A stretch of 64,000 nucleotides of DNA from Siphonodentalium dalli (taxonomy: Eukaryota > Mollusca > Scaphopoda > Gadilida > Siphonodentaliidae), in NCBI GenBank assembly GCA_032622095.1, contig CP136068.1, positions 9,155,314 to 9,219,313 of the forward strand. Direction: 5' to 3'. The position numbers were made by a program, and so were the translations under genes. The notes under the pieces were generated by a model. It saw only the letters and a list, made by a program, of their open reading frames with translations, was not told the DNA's origin and did no database searches. Shown in pieces: positions 1-12,291 of this stretch. Numbering within the stretch: the first letter of the stretch is position 1; every line of letters starts with the position of its first letter.

Positions 1-1197
1 ACACTACCTAATTACCCGAATTGAATAGGGGCCGAACAAGCCCGGCCGAACAAGCCCGGTTGAAAGAGCCCTGGGCTGGACCTCCAACTGTATTTATGGA
101 CGCAAACATCACAATCATACATGTAGCCATCAGGAACAGAAACATTGTATATATATATAGACATACGCTCACCATTCACAATGAAGAAAATAGCGAAGCC
201 AACAAGTATTCCGAAGTGTTGAGGCATTTTGTAGTTAAAAAACCATGGCACATAATACGATGTGACTTTCTCCGACATTACACGGATCAGACATACATCA
301 GCGATGTTTTGTAGTTAAATATATGATGGCACGCAATATGAAATTACTCGGACCACATATGCATCAGCGATGTTTAGCGAATTGTAACTAGTTGATATGA
401 GTTAATTCATACAGTGATAGTGCAGCGCTTCTAACGAAGTACTTCCTGAACGACGACTTAGGTTAGAAGAAACGCAGTAGGCCAGTTCTCAGAAATCATC
501 AAGTTTAGAAGTTTGCTGCACCCCCTCCATCAACGGTTTCTGTATATCAACTTAACCCTTTCAGTGTCAGGGGCCGATCTCATTGGCCCTAATTTACGGT
601 CTGTAAAATCGGCCCTAAAAAAATAAAAAAAATGTTTTTTGTTTTTTTAGATTGTGTTTTTTTTTTGTGTATGCTTAAGCATACTATAGCGAATTTAAAA
701 ACAAACTGGTTAAAACCTTAGGGGCATATGTTATAACTCAAAACTATCACCAAGTATTCATAGTAATAATTTTGATGCCCATGAAAAACGTAAGATTCCC
801 TGGCACTAAACCTACAAAATAAGTCTGTTAAAGAATATAAGAAAAAATTATTAAAATTGTAAAAAATAATAACAAATGATGAAAAATTGTTATGGTCGAC
901 TCGCATATATAAGAGAATGCATTGGCACACGGTATATGGTTTGATACAAAAATCGGACCTGGCACTGAAAGGGTTAAAGGGCATTATTAAATCGATCGGA
1001 CTGGATTTCCCTCTAGGAAGTTTAGATGTAGGTGGTGAATTGTAAATGGAGTTAGTCTAAACATGTTTTTATTTACAAATCCAAACAAATAACATAATAT
1101 ACAGATGACACATATATGCACGAGGGCTTATATGAAGTATTATCCTCGTTGGTAACATGCCCCGTCCCCAGTAAGTGAGGAGGGGTATAGATGAGAC
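1..1197. repeat. Long direct repeat, copy 1
   Basis: The segment is almost identical to 5535-6756 in the same orientation. It begins at or before the window edge, so its true left limit is unknown. It contains a piggyBac-type MITE (556-973) that is also present in the second copy, so the MITE inserted before the duplication. Differences are scattered substitutions and small indels in poly-A/T tracts. Open frames on both strands occur in both copies but resemble no protein and differ by silent and non-silent changes alike; I treat them as non-coding. Confidence 0.9.
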
Positions 1198-1354
1198 AGT
1201 ATCAAGTACGGGCTGGAAATGCCAAGGGGCAGTAATTTGGGTCTGGTATATACAAAGTGATCAGATGTAGAAACATTCGAAACCAAAATACGCCCAATTT
1301 GCTTGGGTCGGGGTCGATTCGGTCCAGGGCTGGTTCGGCCGGGCTTGTTCGGCC
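28..1354. repeat. Imperfect inverted motif pair around copy 1
   Basis: A GC-rich motif with two GGCCGAACAAGCCCGG-like units at 28-60 recurs in reverse complement at about 1322-1354. The pair could be the terminal inverted repeats of a 1.3-kb non-autonomous element. The copy at 5535 has only the left motif, because similarity stops at 6756. No target-site duplication is evident. Confidence 0.35.
556..973. mobile_element. piggyBac-type MITE (TTAA target site)
   Basis: Terminal inverted repeats CCCTTTCAGTG.CAGG / CCTGGCACTGAAAGGG are flanked on both sides by TTAA (552-555 and 974-977), the target-site duplication of the piggyBac superfamily. The interior is AT-rich and non-coding and holds the GAATGCATTGGC hairpin half-module also seen at 48.8, 49.0, 52.8 and 62.8 kb. 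There is no transposase. Confidence 0.75.
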
Positions 1355-2171
1355 CATGGTTTGGGCCGAATAGTCTCACCTAAAAATGTTTTTATCAGTA
1401 GAATATTTGGATGTTTATATATATATTTCTTTTGTATGTTATTTTATTATTATAATAAACGTTTAATATTTTGATTAAAGTGTTTAAAAGGGTAGCATTG
1501 CTCTAGTTTATATTATATATATTGATCTTATGATTTGATTTAATATTCTTACCTGTGATTTGTCTGTGAGAAAGTTGATAATAAAGTTGTAGATATATGT
1601 TACTATATAGATTGGTACATGTATCTACCTTTTTACACTCAGAACGGCTTCTGGTATGTTTGTTTGGACAAGATAAAACGGTGATTGATCTGAGTTGAGA
1701 ATCACTCGGTTGGTGAGTTGAGACTTGTTCATGCAATCACAACATATTTGTTTAAGTGAGGCTTGTTCATGCCTATCACAACATTGTTCCATATATTTAA
1801 GGGTAGTGTGTATGCCCCAACACCATATCCCATTAGTTCTTGGTGTAAACAATATTTATTTCAAAAAATCAAACATATGACATAAACATAATATACATGT
1901 AGAAATATATAGATTTATGAAGAGGATTGGACAACAAGCAAAATGCTTTTTTAAAGTCCTCTCCTCGTGGAATAAATGTTACCTCAAGTGACAAAAATAT
2001 CACTTGGGGTAAAGCAGACGGGATATATAGATTCGATTGATTGGAATATTATTTAGGATTGAGATACGGTATTACATTGTAATACGGAAGTTAAGGGTGA
2101 GAAAGGGAATGAAAGGGAATGAAAGAGAATGAGAGAGAATGAGAGAGAATGAGGGATAGGGGAGAGTGTGA

Positions 2172-2218
<47 letters not shown>

Positions 2219-2570
2219 TTGACATAACATACATTCGATACAAAATAACACAAAAAACATCCGTTCAGTGGGGAAATCACTTGCACGAATGCGTCACGAC
2301 CACGGAGGAGAAAAAGCGGTTCATGCAAATGGAATGGAAATCTAGCCGCGTCACCTTAAGTGATTATGAGAAACGGCCACTATCTGAAATAAACTTCTGA
2401 ACCGCCAAGAATATTTCGGAATTTAATTTGTTTGAAAGTTCGAGAGATCCGTACAATAGAACATCGGTTGTTATCATACTTACTGGTAAGTTACTTAGAA
2501 GTTCTGATCTAATTCTGGCGTAAAGGGGGCATTGAAAGAAGAAATGGTGAGCTGATTCAGTTTCAAAACT
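1198..2570. other. Gene-free stretch
   Basis: AT-rich intergenic sequence. Apart from the GA microsatellite, the only repeat I see is a short direct duplication around 1720-1780 (GTGAG.TTGTTCATGC.ATCACAAC). Open frames here are short and lack any recognisable domain. Confidence 0.6.
2171..2216. repeat. (AG)n microsatellite
   Basis: Nearly uninterrupted AG dinucleotide run, preceded from about 2100 by a degenerate GAATGAGAG-type purine array. It generates spurious RE- or LS-repeat open frames. Confidence 0.95.
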
Positions 2571-2573
2571 ACT

Positions 2574-3985
2574 TCATTGACACAGTGGTGATTCTTTCAA
2601 GTGATTAATAACAAGGTCACGGTTCAGGTTGCTGAAACCTAATCTGATACGAGTATGATATATTTGGACTTTCCTGGAATAACACTGAAGATAAAAATTT
2701 GCAATTTTCGCACGGTCAATGTTTAGTTTACGCTTAAATTCTTCGAGTGTGTTTGACGATTTTATTGAATTCGATAAACTATTCCATGCTCGTGTAGCCG
2801 AAGGCAGAAAAGTATTCATGTAAATGTCTCTGTTGCTGCCAGGCGGGTGGATACTAACATGCCTAAAATTGTAACCAGATGAAGTGGAATCGGGAGGAAT
2901 CATGTTTGATAGATAAGACGGAGCTTGGTTACTAGTCATTTTGAAAAATTGAATCATTTTCTGTTTTGTTCTACGTGACGCAATTGTTTCCCAGCCGGTT
3001 TCTAATAGTAAGTTGCGATCGCTGGTACTTCTCGTGGCCCCAGTGACAATTCGTGCCATTTCATACTGAATATCTTCGATATAATCGCTCATATATTTTG
3101 GTATGTTATCCCATACTGGTGATGCATATTCAAAAGCAAGATATATATTTTCAAGGGTCTTTCAGCTCAGTCTGAATTTGTGCTTCCTAATCATATTTAC
3201 CTTTGTCCATGCCCTATCGGTTATGTTACTTATGTGAGTTTCCCATGAACCGATGTTGTCAAAAGTGAGACCAAGATGTTTGTGATTTTCTACTTCAGTT
3301 ACGTGAGAATCAGCCATGATTAGGGGTGGGTGAACTATATTTGTAGATTTCTTTGATATCATTAAAGCTTCAGTTTTGAGGGGATTAAATTTTACAAGCC
3401 ATTTTTTTGACCAATCGACAATAGTGGCAATGTCTCTATTAATTATTTCAGCTGCTAAAACAGGGTTCTCGACACATAAATATATTGATGTATCATCAGC
3501 AAATAGACGTATGTTGCACGTGATGTTTTCAGTTATGTCGTTAATGTAAATCAGGAATAACAGTGGGCCTAATATCGAGCCTTGATGCACACCTGCGGAA
3601 ACATTTTGCCACTCAGAACTAGCATTATCAACTATAACTCTCTGTTTACGACATTCAAGATAAGATGAAATTAGTTCATATACTTTACCCTTTATTCCAA
3701 GTTTCTTAAGTTTAAACAGGAGACCTTTGTGCCAAACCTTGTCAAAGGCTTTGCTTATATCACAAAAAATACATCGAATTTCTTTGCCTTCGTCCAGAGA
3801 TCTGCTAATATAGTCATATATGTCAGTAAGCTGATATACTGTAGAGTCACCTTTTTTTAATCCAGATTGGTAAACAGAAAGTAACTTATTTTCGTCTAGG
3901 TATGTCCAAAGATATTTGTAAATGCACTTCTCATAAGTTTTGGATATACAGCTCAGAAGAGAAATGGGCGGTAGTTCTTCAATTT
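2574..3985 (-). pseudogene. 5'-truncated non-LTR (LINE) reverse transcriptase
   Basis: The minus strand reads as the reverse-transcriptase domain of a jockey/CR1-like LINE: a PISLLSCISKTYEK start (RT motif 0/1), DISKAFDKVWH, GVHQGSILGPLLFLIYIND, then the catalytic LFADDTSIY box, followed by the thumb and C-terminal region ending in an HTRIRLGFSNLNRDL motif typical of these elements. A single in-frame TGA near 3160 separates the two halves, where Arg is expected after RLS. The endonuclease and 5' part of the RT are missing, as in 5'-truncated LINE insertions. Homology stops at about 3985, immediately beside the start codon of the plus-strand PHD/FLYWCH gene. Certain as a LINE RT; the clade is not resolved. 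Confidence 0.93.
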
Positions 3986-3993
3986 GATTAACA

Positions 3994-5112
3994 ATGAGTC
4001 GACGATACAGTTTACGAGTATTACCAACCAGCACTGACATCGACTACCCATGTGTCCAATGTACAAAGAATGTCCGACCACGCCAACACGCCAATGCGGC
4101 AGTGGCAGCACAGATTGTGTAACACCGGCATTACACAGAAAAGTTATTTTGACGCCATGAAGGGGGTGCCTTCAATCAACTTTGTGTGCAGCAGATGCCC
4201 AGACACAATTGCTTCAACATTTCTGCGAGAAGAGAGGTATATATAGGCAATTTCTTCGTTCGTTCCTCGTTATCCGTTCCTCGTTATCCACTCCTTGTTT
4301 TTATTTCTATAATATACATTATTATAAATAATATCTTTTGTTGCAGTCACGAAACACCAATGGATGTTGTCAACGACACTTCAACTTTCGCATCAACACC
4401 CACTGACGACAGCTTAGAAACGATACTTCGACAGACTGTGGAAGAAACCCTACCGACCATCCTTCAGCAAACAGTGAACGAAACATCCGTCGACAACGTT
4501 CAACAGACAGCCAACGAGACAACGACAGCCGACAACGACGATCTACTTGTCAGCTTCAACATAACTCGACGCGACTTTGACGACCGACCTGAACAGCACG
4601 ACATCACCCTCGACGATGAGGAACTGCCAGATGAAGATGTCCTAGACGTCCCTGTATCGTACAAGGTTCTACCGACAGGCAGCAAAAGACAACAACCGAT
4701 GTTAGTGTGTACTGACGGTTACTCGTATGTGATAAAGGCATCACACAACGGACGCATCCGTTGGCGTTGCAGCGTTAGAGCTCGGAAGGATCCATGCCTT
4801 GCAGCTGCTACATCGATCGGAGAACAGTACATGATAAATTACCACGAACATAAACACCCAGCCGATCCATCCCTCGTGGTTAGGAAGACTATATACTCAA
4901 TAGTTAAAGACGTAACTGACCGAGACATGTTCCGCCCTGCCTTAGATATAGTAGAAGAAATAGTTAGAGATGAAGTTACCACATCGACGGCTCAATTCAA
5001 ACCAAAAAACTCAACAGCCAAACGAATCGCCAACCGACACCGCAGTAAAAAAACTACCTCCAGTGCCGACAGGATATTCACTTTGACATCAACAGATAGT
5101 TTCTCGACATAG
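3994..5112 (+). pseudogene. Two-exon PHD-finger / FLYWCH zinc-finger protein, broken
   Basis: Exon 1 (3994-4236) starts at an ATG and reads the first half of a PHD-like finger (DYPCVQCTKNV). The frame then shifts near 4090-4100 and continues as RQWQHRLCNTGI...FVCSRC; the middle Cys pair expected before the W.H motif is missing, so a small deletion has broken the finger. A donor GTATAT at 4237 and an acceptor TTGTTGCAG at 4338-4346 give exon 2 (4347-5112). Exon 2 has a Thr/Asp-rich linker, then a FLYWCH domain: GYSYV, WRCSVR, C at the expected spacing and a closing HEHKHP. A short helical tail (IVEEIVRDEV) follows and the frame ends in a low-complexity Ser/Thr segment. PHD+FLYWCH proteins of this type are common N-terminal parts of transposon-derived genes; no transposase core follows here. 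FLYWCH identification is firm; role unknown. Confidence 0.75.
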
Positions 5113-5534
5113 AAGAATTTCTGGTAGCAGATATATACATGAACGCTCATCGACACATGATTTACTCGACACCGTTCCAATCCAAGAAATAAAGAAGAAA
5201 GAAGAAGACCTACGCAATGTTTTAATATTTATAAATAAATAATGTATTGACTGATTTTTCCATGTTTAATCTTGTTTTTAATCATTAAATAATCAGATGT
5301 TTTATCATGTAAACTGTATATATTTACTGTTTTAACTTGTTTTTAATCAATAAATGTTCGTATCTTTCATCATATATTCACGTTATTGTTCGAATTTGTT
5401 GCTGTGTTAATTACTATGTATATATACCCATTACTATTGTTGCCAATAAAACGTTAATTACAAACATAATCTCCATTGTCATTAAAAGACCGGTCCCAAA
5501 TCAAAGGCAATTAACATGCCGTTCAATTAACACC

Positions 5535-6756
5535 CACACTACCTAATTACCCGAATTGAATAGGGGCCGAACAAGCCCGGCCGAACAAGCCCGGTCGAAA
5601 GAGCCCTGGACTGGACCTCCAACTGTATTTATGGACGCAAACATCACAATCATACATGTAGCCATCAGGAACAGAAACATTGTAAACATATATAGACATA
5701 CGCTCACCATTCACAATGAAGAAAATAGCGAAGCCAATAAGTATTCCGAAGTGTTGAGGCATTTTGTAGTTATAAAACCATGGCACATAATACGATGTGA
5801 CTTTCTCCGACATTACACGGATCAGACATACATCAGCGATGTTTTGTAGTTAAATATGATGGCACGCAATATGACATTACTCGGACCACATATGCATCAG
5901 CGATGTTTAGCGAATTGTAACTAGTTGATATGAGTTAATTCATACAGTGATAGTGCAGCGCTTCTAACGAAGTACTTCCTGGACGACGACTTAGGTTAGA
6001 AGAAACGCAGTAGGCCAGTTCTCAGAAATCATCAAGTTTAAAAGTTGGCTGCACCCCCTCCATCAACGGTTTATGTATATCAACTTAACCCTTTCAGTGC
6101 CAGGGGCCGATCTCATTGGCCCTAATTTACGTTCTGTAAAATCGGCCCTAAAAAAAAAAAAAAAAATGTTTTTTGTTTTTGTTTTTTTTAGATTGTTTTT
6201 GTTGTTGATTTTTTTGTGTATGCTTAAGCATACTATAGCGAATTTAAAAACAAACTGGTTAAAACCTTAGGGGCATATGTTATAACTCAAAACTATCACC
6301 AATTATTCATAGTAATAATTTTGATGCCCATGAAAAACGTAAGATTCCCTGGCACTAAACCTACAAAATAAGTCTGTTAAAGAATATAAGAAAAAATTAT
6401 TAAAATTGTCAAAAATTGTCAAAAATAATAACAAATGATGAAAAATTGTTATGGTCGACTCGCATAAATAAGAGAATGCATTGGCACAGGGTATATGGGT
6501 TGATACAAAAATCGGACCTGGCACTGAAAGGGTTAAAGGGCATTATTACGTCGATCGGACTGGATTTCTCTCTAGGAAGTTTAGATGTAGGTGGTGAATT
6601 GTAAATGGAGTTAGTCTAAACATGTTTTTATTTCCAAATCCAAACAAATAACATAATATACAGATGACACATTTATGCACGAGGGCTTATATGAAGTATT
6701 ATCCTCGTTGGTAACATGCCCCGTCCCCAGTAAGTGAGGGAGGGGTATAGATGAGA
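5535..6756. repeat. Long direct repeat, copy 2
   Basis: Second copy of the 1.2-kb unit found at 1-1197, same orientation. It starts at ACACTACCTAATTACCCG and ends near GAGGGGTATAGATGAGAC, after which the two copies diverge. Together the copies bracket about 4.3 kb containing the LINE fragment and the PHD/FLYWCH gene. Confidence 0.9.
6089..6532. mobile_element. piggyBac-type MITE, second copy
   Basis: Same element as at 556-973, flanked by TTAA at 6085-6088 and 6533-6536. It is longer owing to an expanded poly-A/T tract and a small AAAATTGTC duplication near 6408-6424. Confidence 0.75.
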
Positions 6757-9460
6757 CGGGAATGGATGAAAATAATGGTTTTGAATTTGAGTTAGGGGTG
6801 GAAAAAAAGGAGAATATAGTGTTAGGGTTAGCAGGAGCAGAGATAGATAGAGAGAGAGACGGGAGAGAGCGAGAGAGAGAGTGAGGTGAGAAACTAGAAA
6901 ACAGGAGGGGACAGACGAAGTCGTGAAATGATGACAGTTTTCAATAATTGGGTTGTTGCGTGATATCAATGATGCTCGACTATAGTAACATTCATGTGTC
7001 AAACACAATGGCTGTTAACTGGTTACATCCGTCAAAAAGTTATTAAAAAACACACACAGCTACGAGTGTTCATAATCAAAATATGTCGTGGACTATATCG
7101 GCTGAATTCTGGTATCAGGTCTAGACCACCCTAATAATCACGGTGTTCCATGTCAGGACTTGGTTTCGCGAAACCACCTCGTCGCAAGCTGGGATCGGCG
7201 CATTTTTGTACAATCAACGACAATCAATGACAATCTATGGACAAAAGCGTGCTGAGCGCTGCATCGAGATTGGTGTGTTGGTGTCTCCACACCTGAGCAC
7301 GTGAAAGCGGCTTATATCCGTGTTGTATAGCGGTATCTGTATGCCGTCGCCGTTCGACAGGGATCACGGGGCAAGGGTGGTCCGGATTTCTCACCCCCTA
7401 TGCGGATGTCACGACATTGTCAGTTTTACGGGTGGAGGAAAGTCTACGCAGAGAGTAAATTTCACCGAGGAACACTCCGCTGTGTGTAGAAATACCGACC
7501 CCGGAATGGGACCGACAAACTTGCCCAGATACACGAATAAGATTATCCTCACTTAGAGTGGATCGCGAAACCGCGCGTTCGAACAAGCTTCGTCAGCGCT
7601 AGATGGCAAATGGCGGGGTAATGCCCCGAGCATTCTACCGACGGGACCACCGGCGTCCTTTATACAATCAATGTATAGTGTAAAATATTGTTTGTTCAGA
7701 TCAAGAACCAACTATATATTGTTCAACTTTGCGTCAAAATATTACACATAAATTACATTCAGCTCTTGAAAACATTTTGAACCATTATTATAGGGGATAT
7801 CAGGTGGGAATTTCCAACAACTAGAAATAGTGAGGTACTTGTTGGAAATTTTCAACAATTCATTGGGGTGAGGGGGTGACACGTGCAACGTAATTTCGCG
7901 GTCTTGGGAATTTGCAATAAGTTGAAAATTTAGAAAGATTCTAAATAACTATCGCCGTGATTGAAAATGTACACAACGGGGGGGGGTGGGTTGGTGGGGG
8001 TATCGGAAAAAATCCACATGGGTGCGTTGTATCACACTTCCGATAGGAGTAACAGATATTTCCATAGCCATGTAATTTGTTTCCAAATCCATGTTTAAAG
8101 ATAAATTATGACAAATAAACCAAGTTGAAATGTCAAGGCTTAAGTAAATTGGACCAAATAATCATTAATCAAGAGCAGGGGTCCCATGCATTTTATTTTA
8201 TTTAATTCAATTTAATCGGACATTTCCTTATTTTGAACCACAATTTTTCGTTCTGACTTAAAAATATAATTTTGAGAGTTTTTGCTGTTATATTGTATAT
8301 CCAGCAATAATTTATTCTCAAATGATGAATTAGTACTATCAAAACTAGCTCAGACCTCAATTCATTTCAGAAACACGGAACGAAAGACACCCGCATCCAA
8401 TGCGGATTACGTTCCGATTGCAAAACTACTATCATTCCCTATTTATCCGTGTCAACCAAACCCATCGATAACATATTAGAAATAATAGCACGAAAATCTG
8501 ACTTAATCCATCTAACGGTAATATGCTTTCAAACAAGGCAAGGGTGTTATAAATAAAACTCTGCTGTAAAGCCAGATAAACGCACGCATGATTACAATCA
8601 AATTACCAATCTGTATCGTTACTGCGAAAACAGAAATTGGTATTCTCGTCTCAGGTTCAAGTCTCGGTTTATACAAAAATCTCAGACCAGGGGGGTACTT
8701 GGTCTCAGTTGTAGACTATTACCTATAACACACATAATTATCGATTATATTACATTTTGTCCAGTTCATATATATTATAATCTTTCTTCTACACGGCATA
8801 TCAATAAAACACAATTCCTATTTGGTTAACATAAAGATAAATGCTTCCAAAAAATACATATGTTTCTGTTACCAGAACGTGTACGTTACCACATGGTTCG
8901 AATTATGAACAGACCGACACAGGCTTGAATGACAATAAGAAGGCAAACCTTGGTTTACGTAAACCTGAGTTTCAATAAGACGAGAATACGGACCAGTGTT
9001 GACCAATAATCCCAGCTTACTCGCCTCGAAGCTGGGTAACACATGGCGATCACCGTGGTTTCGGCCTGGTCTAGACTATGGTTTACATGAAACCCTGGTC
9101 TAGACCAGGGACCAGAATTCGGCCGATAGTGTTCCGTATGTACAGGGTAATAACAAGCAAGTAACATACAAAGTAATCGTTATCAGAAGGCATTTAGTAC
9201 TACATATATAATGGGGAATATCATGCTGCCACATAACGCGGCCGGAATCTAAAGCAATTCGTTACCCGCACAAGTGATAGAATCATGGGAATATTTTTGT
9301 TCTCATGATATGTCTGTACTGCATTAAATATTTGTTTGTTTTCGCGAAGGCTAAGCTCCCTTGATCCCCGCAATAGAGTATGCTCAGATAGGGCAACGTT
9401 GGGCCGGGAGTCATATAGTTCTCTTCTGGGCTCTTGGTAAAATGTACATTCAAATAGATA
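6757..9460. other. Gene-free stretch with GA-rich run and an inverted-repeat element
   Basis: Contains a purine-rich GA array (about 6838-6885), a GC-richer segment at 7240-7680 with no convincing gene, a CAACAA/TTGGAAATTT-rich part at 7790-7930, a poly-G run near 7980, and the outer repeats described for 7096-9130. No coding signal above background. Confidence 0.5.
7096..9130. repeat. Possible 2-kb element with inverted ends
   Basis: CGGCTGAATTCTGGT followed by GTCTAGACC near 7099-7125 recurs in reverse complement at about 9085-9128, and both ends continue into related GCTGGGAT-containing sequence. This looks like a non-autonomous DNA element of about 2 kb. No target-site duplication could be fixed and no transposase is present. 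Confidence 0.4.
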
Positions 9461-9468
9461 GTGGTACG

Positions 9469-9846
9469 TTATCTCAAGTTCCCCACATAAACAGAAGGGG
9501 GATTTTTGACATGATTATCTGTCAGGTCACAACTCAGGTGGCTGCAGTTCAGTCTTAACCGGGTATGAAAGATATGAGATTTACTATGATAAAAATAGGC
9601 AGGTGGACGTATATTGTCACTGTTGAGTTCCTTTTTTTCGTCTTCGATTGTACTGTTGCCCTTTGTAGTTACCGTCAGTTTGTTCCACTTGGTAATTGCA
9701 GCTGGTAAGAAATAATCCATATAATAGTCATAGTTAATATTCGGGTGTAGTCTTATATGATCAAATCTGAAGTTATATCTGGAATTGTTTGCCTGAATTT
9801 GTCGTACATAACTTCTTAAAATTGATGGAGCAGTTCCACGTATCAT
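9469..9846 (-). pseudogene. LINE reverse-transcriptase C-terminal fragment
   Basis: The frame carries the conserved tail of a LINE RT: a YNFRFDHIRLHP segment, FLPAAITKWNKL, and the terminal HTRLRLNCSHLSCDL motif. The same arrangement is seen in the 2574-3985 element, but the sequence is clearly divergent. No RT catalytic core is present. Confidence 0.75.
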
Positions 9847-10354
9847 TTTTTTTAAATGGCATAGCTTGTGTTTTCTACGACGTGAGGAGAGGAGTTCCCA
9901 GCCAATTTATGATAAAAGACGCACATTACTCGTACTGATGGTTGCACCTGTTACTAATCGACCCATTTCGTGCTGAACCTTTTCAATGTCATCACTAAGA
10001 TAATCAGGGCAGTTATCACACACAGGGGAGGCATATTCAGTATTGGTCGAATACAATTCAATTTCAATTTAAATAGTAACTCTGGTCATCATAGTAGACA
10101 TTACAGAGACAATACATATGACACAATTACGTATCATCAATACATCATGTACATGTATACATACACAGAAAATAATTAGGATAAATAATACAACGATGTC
10201 GCGTTTAATGGATGTGTACTTGTTTACTCATCATATAGTCAGATAATATATTTACTAATATACCGTATGGTATATGGCGTGTATCAACGAATTTATATTT
10301 ACTAAAGGTACACGAGTACCTACAAATGTGAACGCGCACACATGCGCGTAAGCC

Positions 10355-10996
10355 TCAGGAGTTTCTGAAAATTTCCAAAATCTTTTTAATAAATATCGAA
10401 AGGTTTTTTGTTTTGCGCTCGCTGTTTTGATTGAATAATTGGTTCAACTTCAAAGTGTTTGGTCTATTGAAATAGTATGGTTTGATGTATCTTACTCTCA
10501 AACCCTTTAATTTTTCACACTTCAAGATAGCGTGGAATTCATCTCCTAACTCTGCGTTACATAATGAGCACTTTCTTTCCGAGTAGTCTCGATTTGTCCA
10601 TGATCCTTCTTCGATTGGTAATTTATGGTTTCTTGTCCGGAATCTCATGAGAGCGTGTATCATTGATGTATCGCTGGATGACAAATATTGTACGCGGACA
10701 AAGTTATCTTTCACGACTCGATAAAAGGTAAATTTGTTTGATACAGCTATTGCGGTTCTCCATTGTTGTGAGTATATATCAGTTAGTCTCATTCTGACAG
10801 AGTCGCGAAATTGATTGAGGTTATCGACCAGCTGACAGGTCCAAGTGTTACCCATGCCGATTGCGTTAAGGGTGTTATGCTGCCCAGCAATCCATGGAAA
10901 CTTCTTATTATCATAATAAGACATCAGCATAATATAATACAATGCGAGTGGCGTTCTATTTGTCGCCATTGTGTTGAGCTTGCCCCAATAAGACAA
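10355..10996 (-). pseudogene. LINE reverse-transcriptase C-terminal region with zinc knuckle
   Basis: About 213 residues resembling the region after the RT core of another LINE type: an N-terminal YWGKLNTM segment, FRTRNHKLPIEEGSW, then a Cys/His knuckle (C-x2-C ... DEFHAILKC) typical of these C-termini. It differs from the two jockey-like fragments at 2.6-4.0 and 9.5-9.8 kb, so it is a separate insertion. The catalytic core is absent upstream. Confidence 0.75.
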
Positions 10997-11720
10997 GTAA
11001 CATGTTTTTAACTATCGCATATTTAATATATGTATATTGTTTTAATTGCCATATTTTCCTAATCAATATAGAATTCCCCAATCAACGATGTTCATTTTCT
11101 TACTGATGATACCCCGCCTGTTGGTCCCAGATCAGGAACGATAACTCTATCCGAAGTACATGACCTATATTCTCTGCAGTACCCCAGTTGGGGTTAGTCT
11201 AGACAGTTTGACCTATATTCTCCGCAGTCCACCCACGCATTGCATCATGGTCTATTTGTATACCGGTTGGGCATGTCCGGACATGACCCGCTGGTTATAT
11301 CCAGACTTCTCCATATTATCTACATGTATATCACATGATGATCTCGGTGGGGATAGCTTCAGTCTTGAATGTTAAAGGGACACTAGGCTCTCGCTGGGGG
11401 GATAATGTTAATGTGACACTCGCATTGAAAACTTCAAAAAATTTAAAACTTAAAAAACTTTAAAAAATTCAAAAATTTCAAAAAATTCAAAAATTTCTAA
11501 AATTTCAAACAAATTTCAAAAATTTCAAAAACTTCACAAATTTCAAAAATTTCAAAAAATTTCATACTTCAAAAATTTCAAAAACTTCAAAAAGTCAAAT
11601 TATTATTATTTATACGATAATAATCACATCTATCGTTAATTTGTCAATAGGTCACGAGGCCTCGACATTATGGACGAGTCTATTGAGTTCGTCGACGGGG
11701 TACCTACTTCCGGCCCCTAC

Positions 11721-11750
11721 TATAAATAGACGAAGTTCCGTGGTATAAAA
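11721..11750 (+). promoter_or_regulatory. TATA boxes upstream of the left TBP-like gene
   Basis: TATAAATAGA at 11721-11730 (CTATAAATAG from 11720) and TATAAAAGG at 11744-11752 lie 59 and 36 bases before the ATG at 11780. CTATAAATAG also occurs upstream of PolB in two copies and in the right TIR. Function is inferred from position and consensus. Confidence 0.55.
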
Positions 11751-11779
11751 GGTAACGTGTATATCATAATGTTGTCAAT

Positions 11780-12291
11780 ATGGTACGCATAACTAATGTA
11801 GTATGTTCCAGTCAGTTAGGATGTCCTGTGGATGTGATATATTTGGCTAATGCACTACGTAACGTCATATGTAAGAGGGGTTTCTTAATTTGGAGGAATC
11901 GCTCTATCGGCGGATCATGCTGGCTCTATAAGACGGATAAACTTATGTGTACCGGAGCCGCTAGTCATGCGCAAGATGGAATTAGAAGACTGCGAAAGTA
12001 TGCCAGAATAATTAAAAAAATGGGATACCCAGTATGCCTGTCCAGAGTTCGTATAACTACCATGTCAGCCGTTCATAAATGCAGCGCATTATCATTAAGG
12101 TTATTGGTCGAATATCTTGGTGGTAACTATTATCAGAACTTTTTCCTGCTGTGACATTCTACACTGAGGGTATTCACTTCGCTTGTCACCTGAGTGGATC
12201 TATTTTAATAACGGGTATACAGAATCAACGACAGATCGTACGTGAGGTGCTACCGAAAATTCTGGAAATCGAAATCTGCAGTAATGGATGA
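11780..12291 (+). pseudogene. TATA-binding-protein-like protein, left TIR copy (frameshifted)
   Basis: The frame reads as both halves of the TBP saddle. The first repeat begins TNVVCSSQLGCPVDV, carries KLMCTGAAS at the position of the conserved CTGA motif of TBP, then LRKYARIIKKMGYPV, which matches the basic helix and linker. The second repeat has LLVEYLGGNYY, then after a frameshift SGSILITGIQ and a terminal helix REVLPKILEI. Total length is close to a bare TBP core with no N-terminal extension. One base is missing near 12136 relative to the right TIR copy, so the open frame stops at 12154 and the C-terminal quarter is in another frame, ending at 12291. The stop overlaps the integrase start (ATGGATGA). 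The TBP fold assignment rests on motif order over the entire length; whether it binds DNA is unknown. Confidence 0.8.

Noticed and set aside
21-314. Open frames on both strands at 12-314 and 5547-5849
   Set aside because: Present in both long direct repeats but without protein-like conservation or a domain; part of a non-coding repeat.
2149-2400. RE-repeat and LS-repeat frames
   Set aside because: Generated by the AG microsatellite.
7300-7690. tRNA- or SINE-like boxes (GTTCGAAC, GTCGGTAGAATGCTC complement)
   Set aside because: Box spacing is wrong and no cloverleaf can be drawn; judged chance or extremely degenerate.
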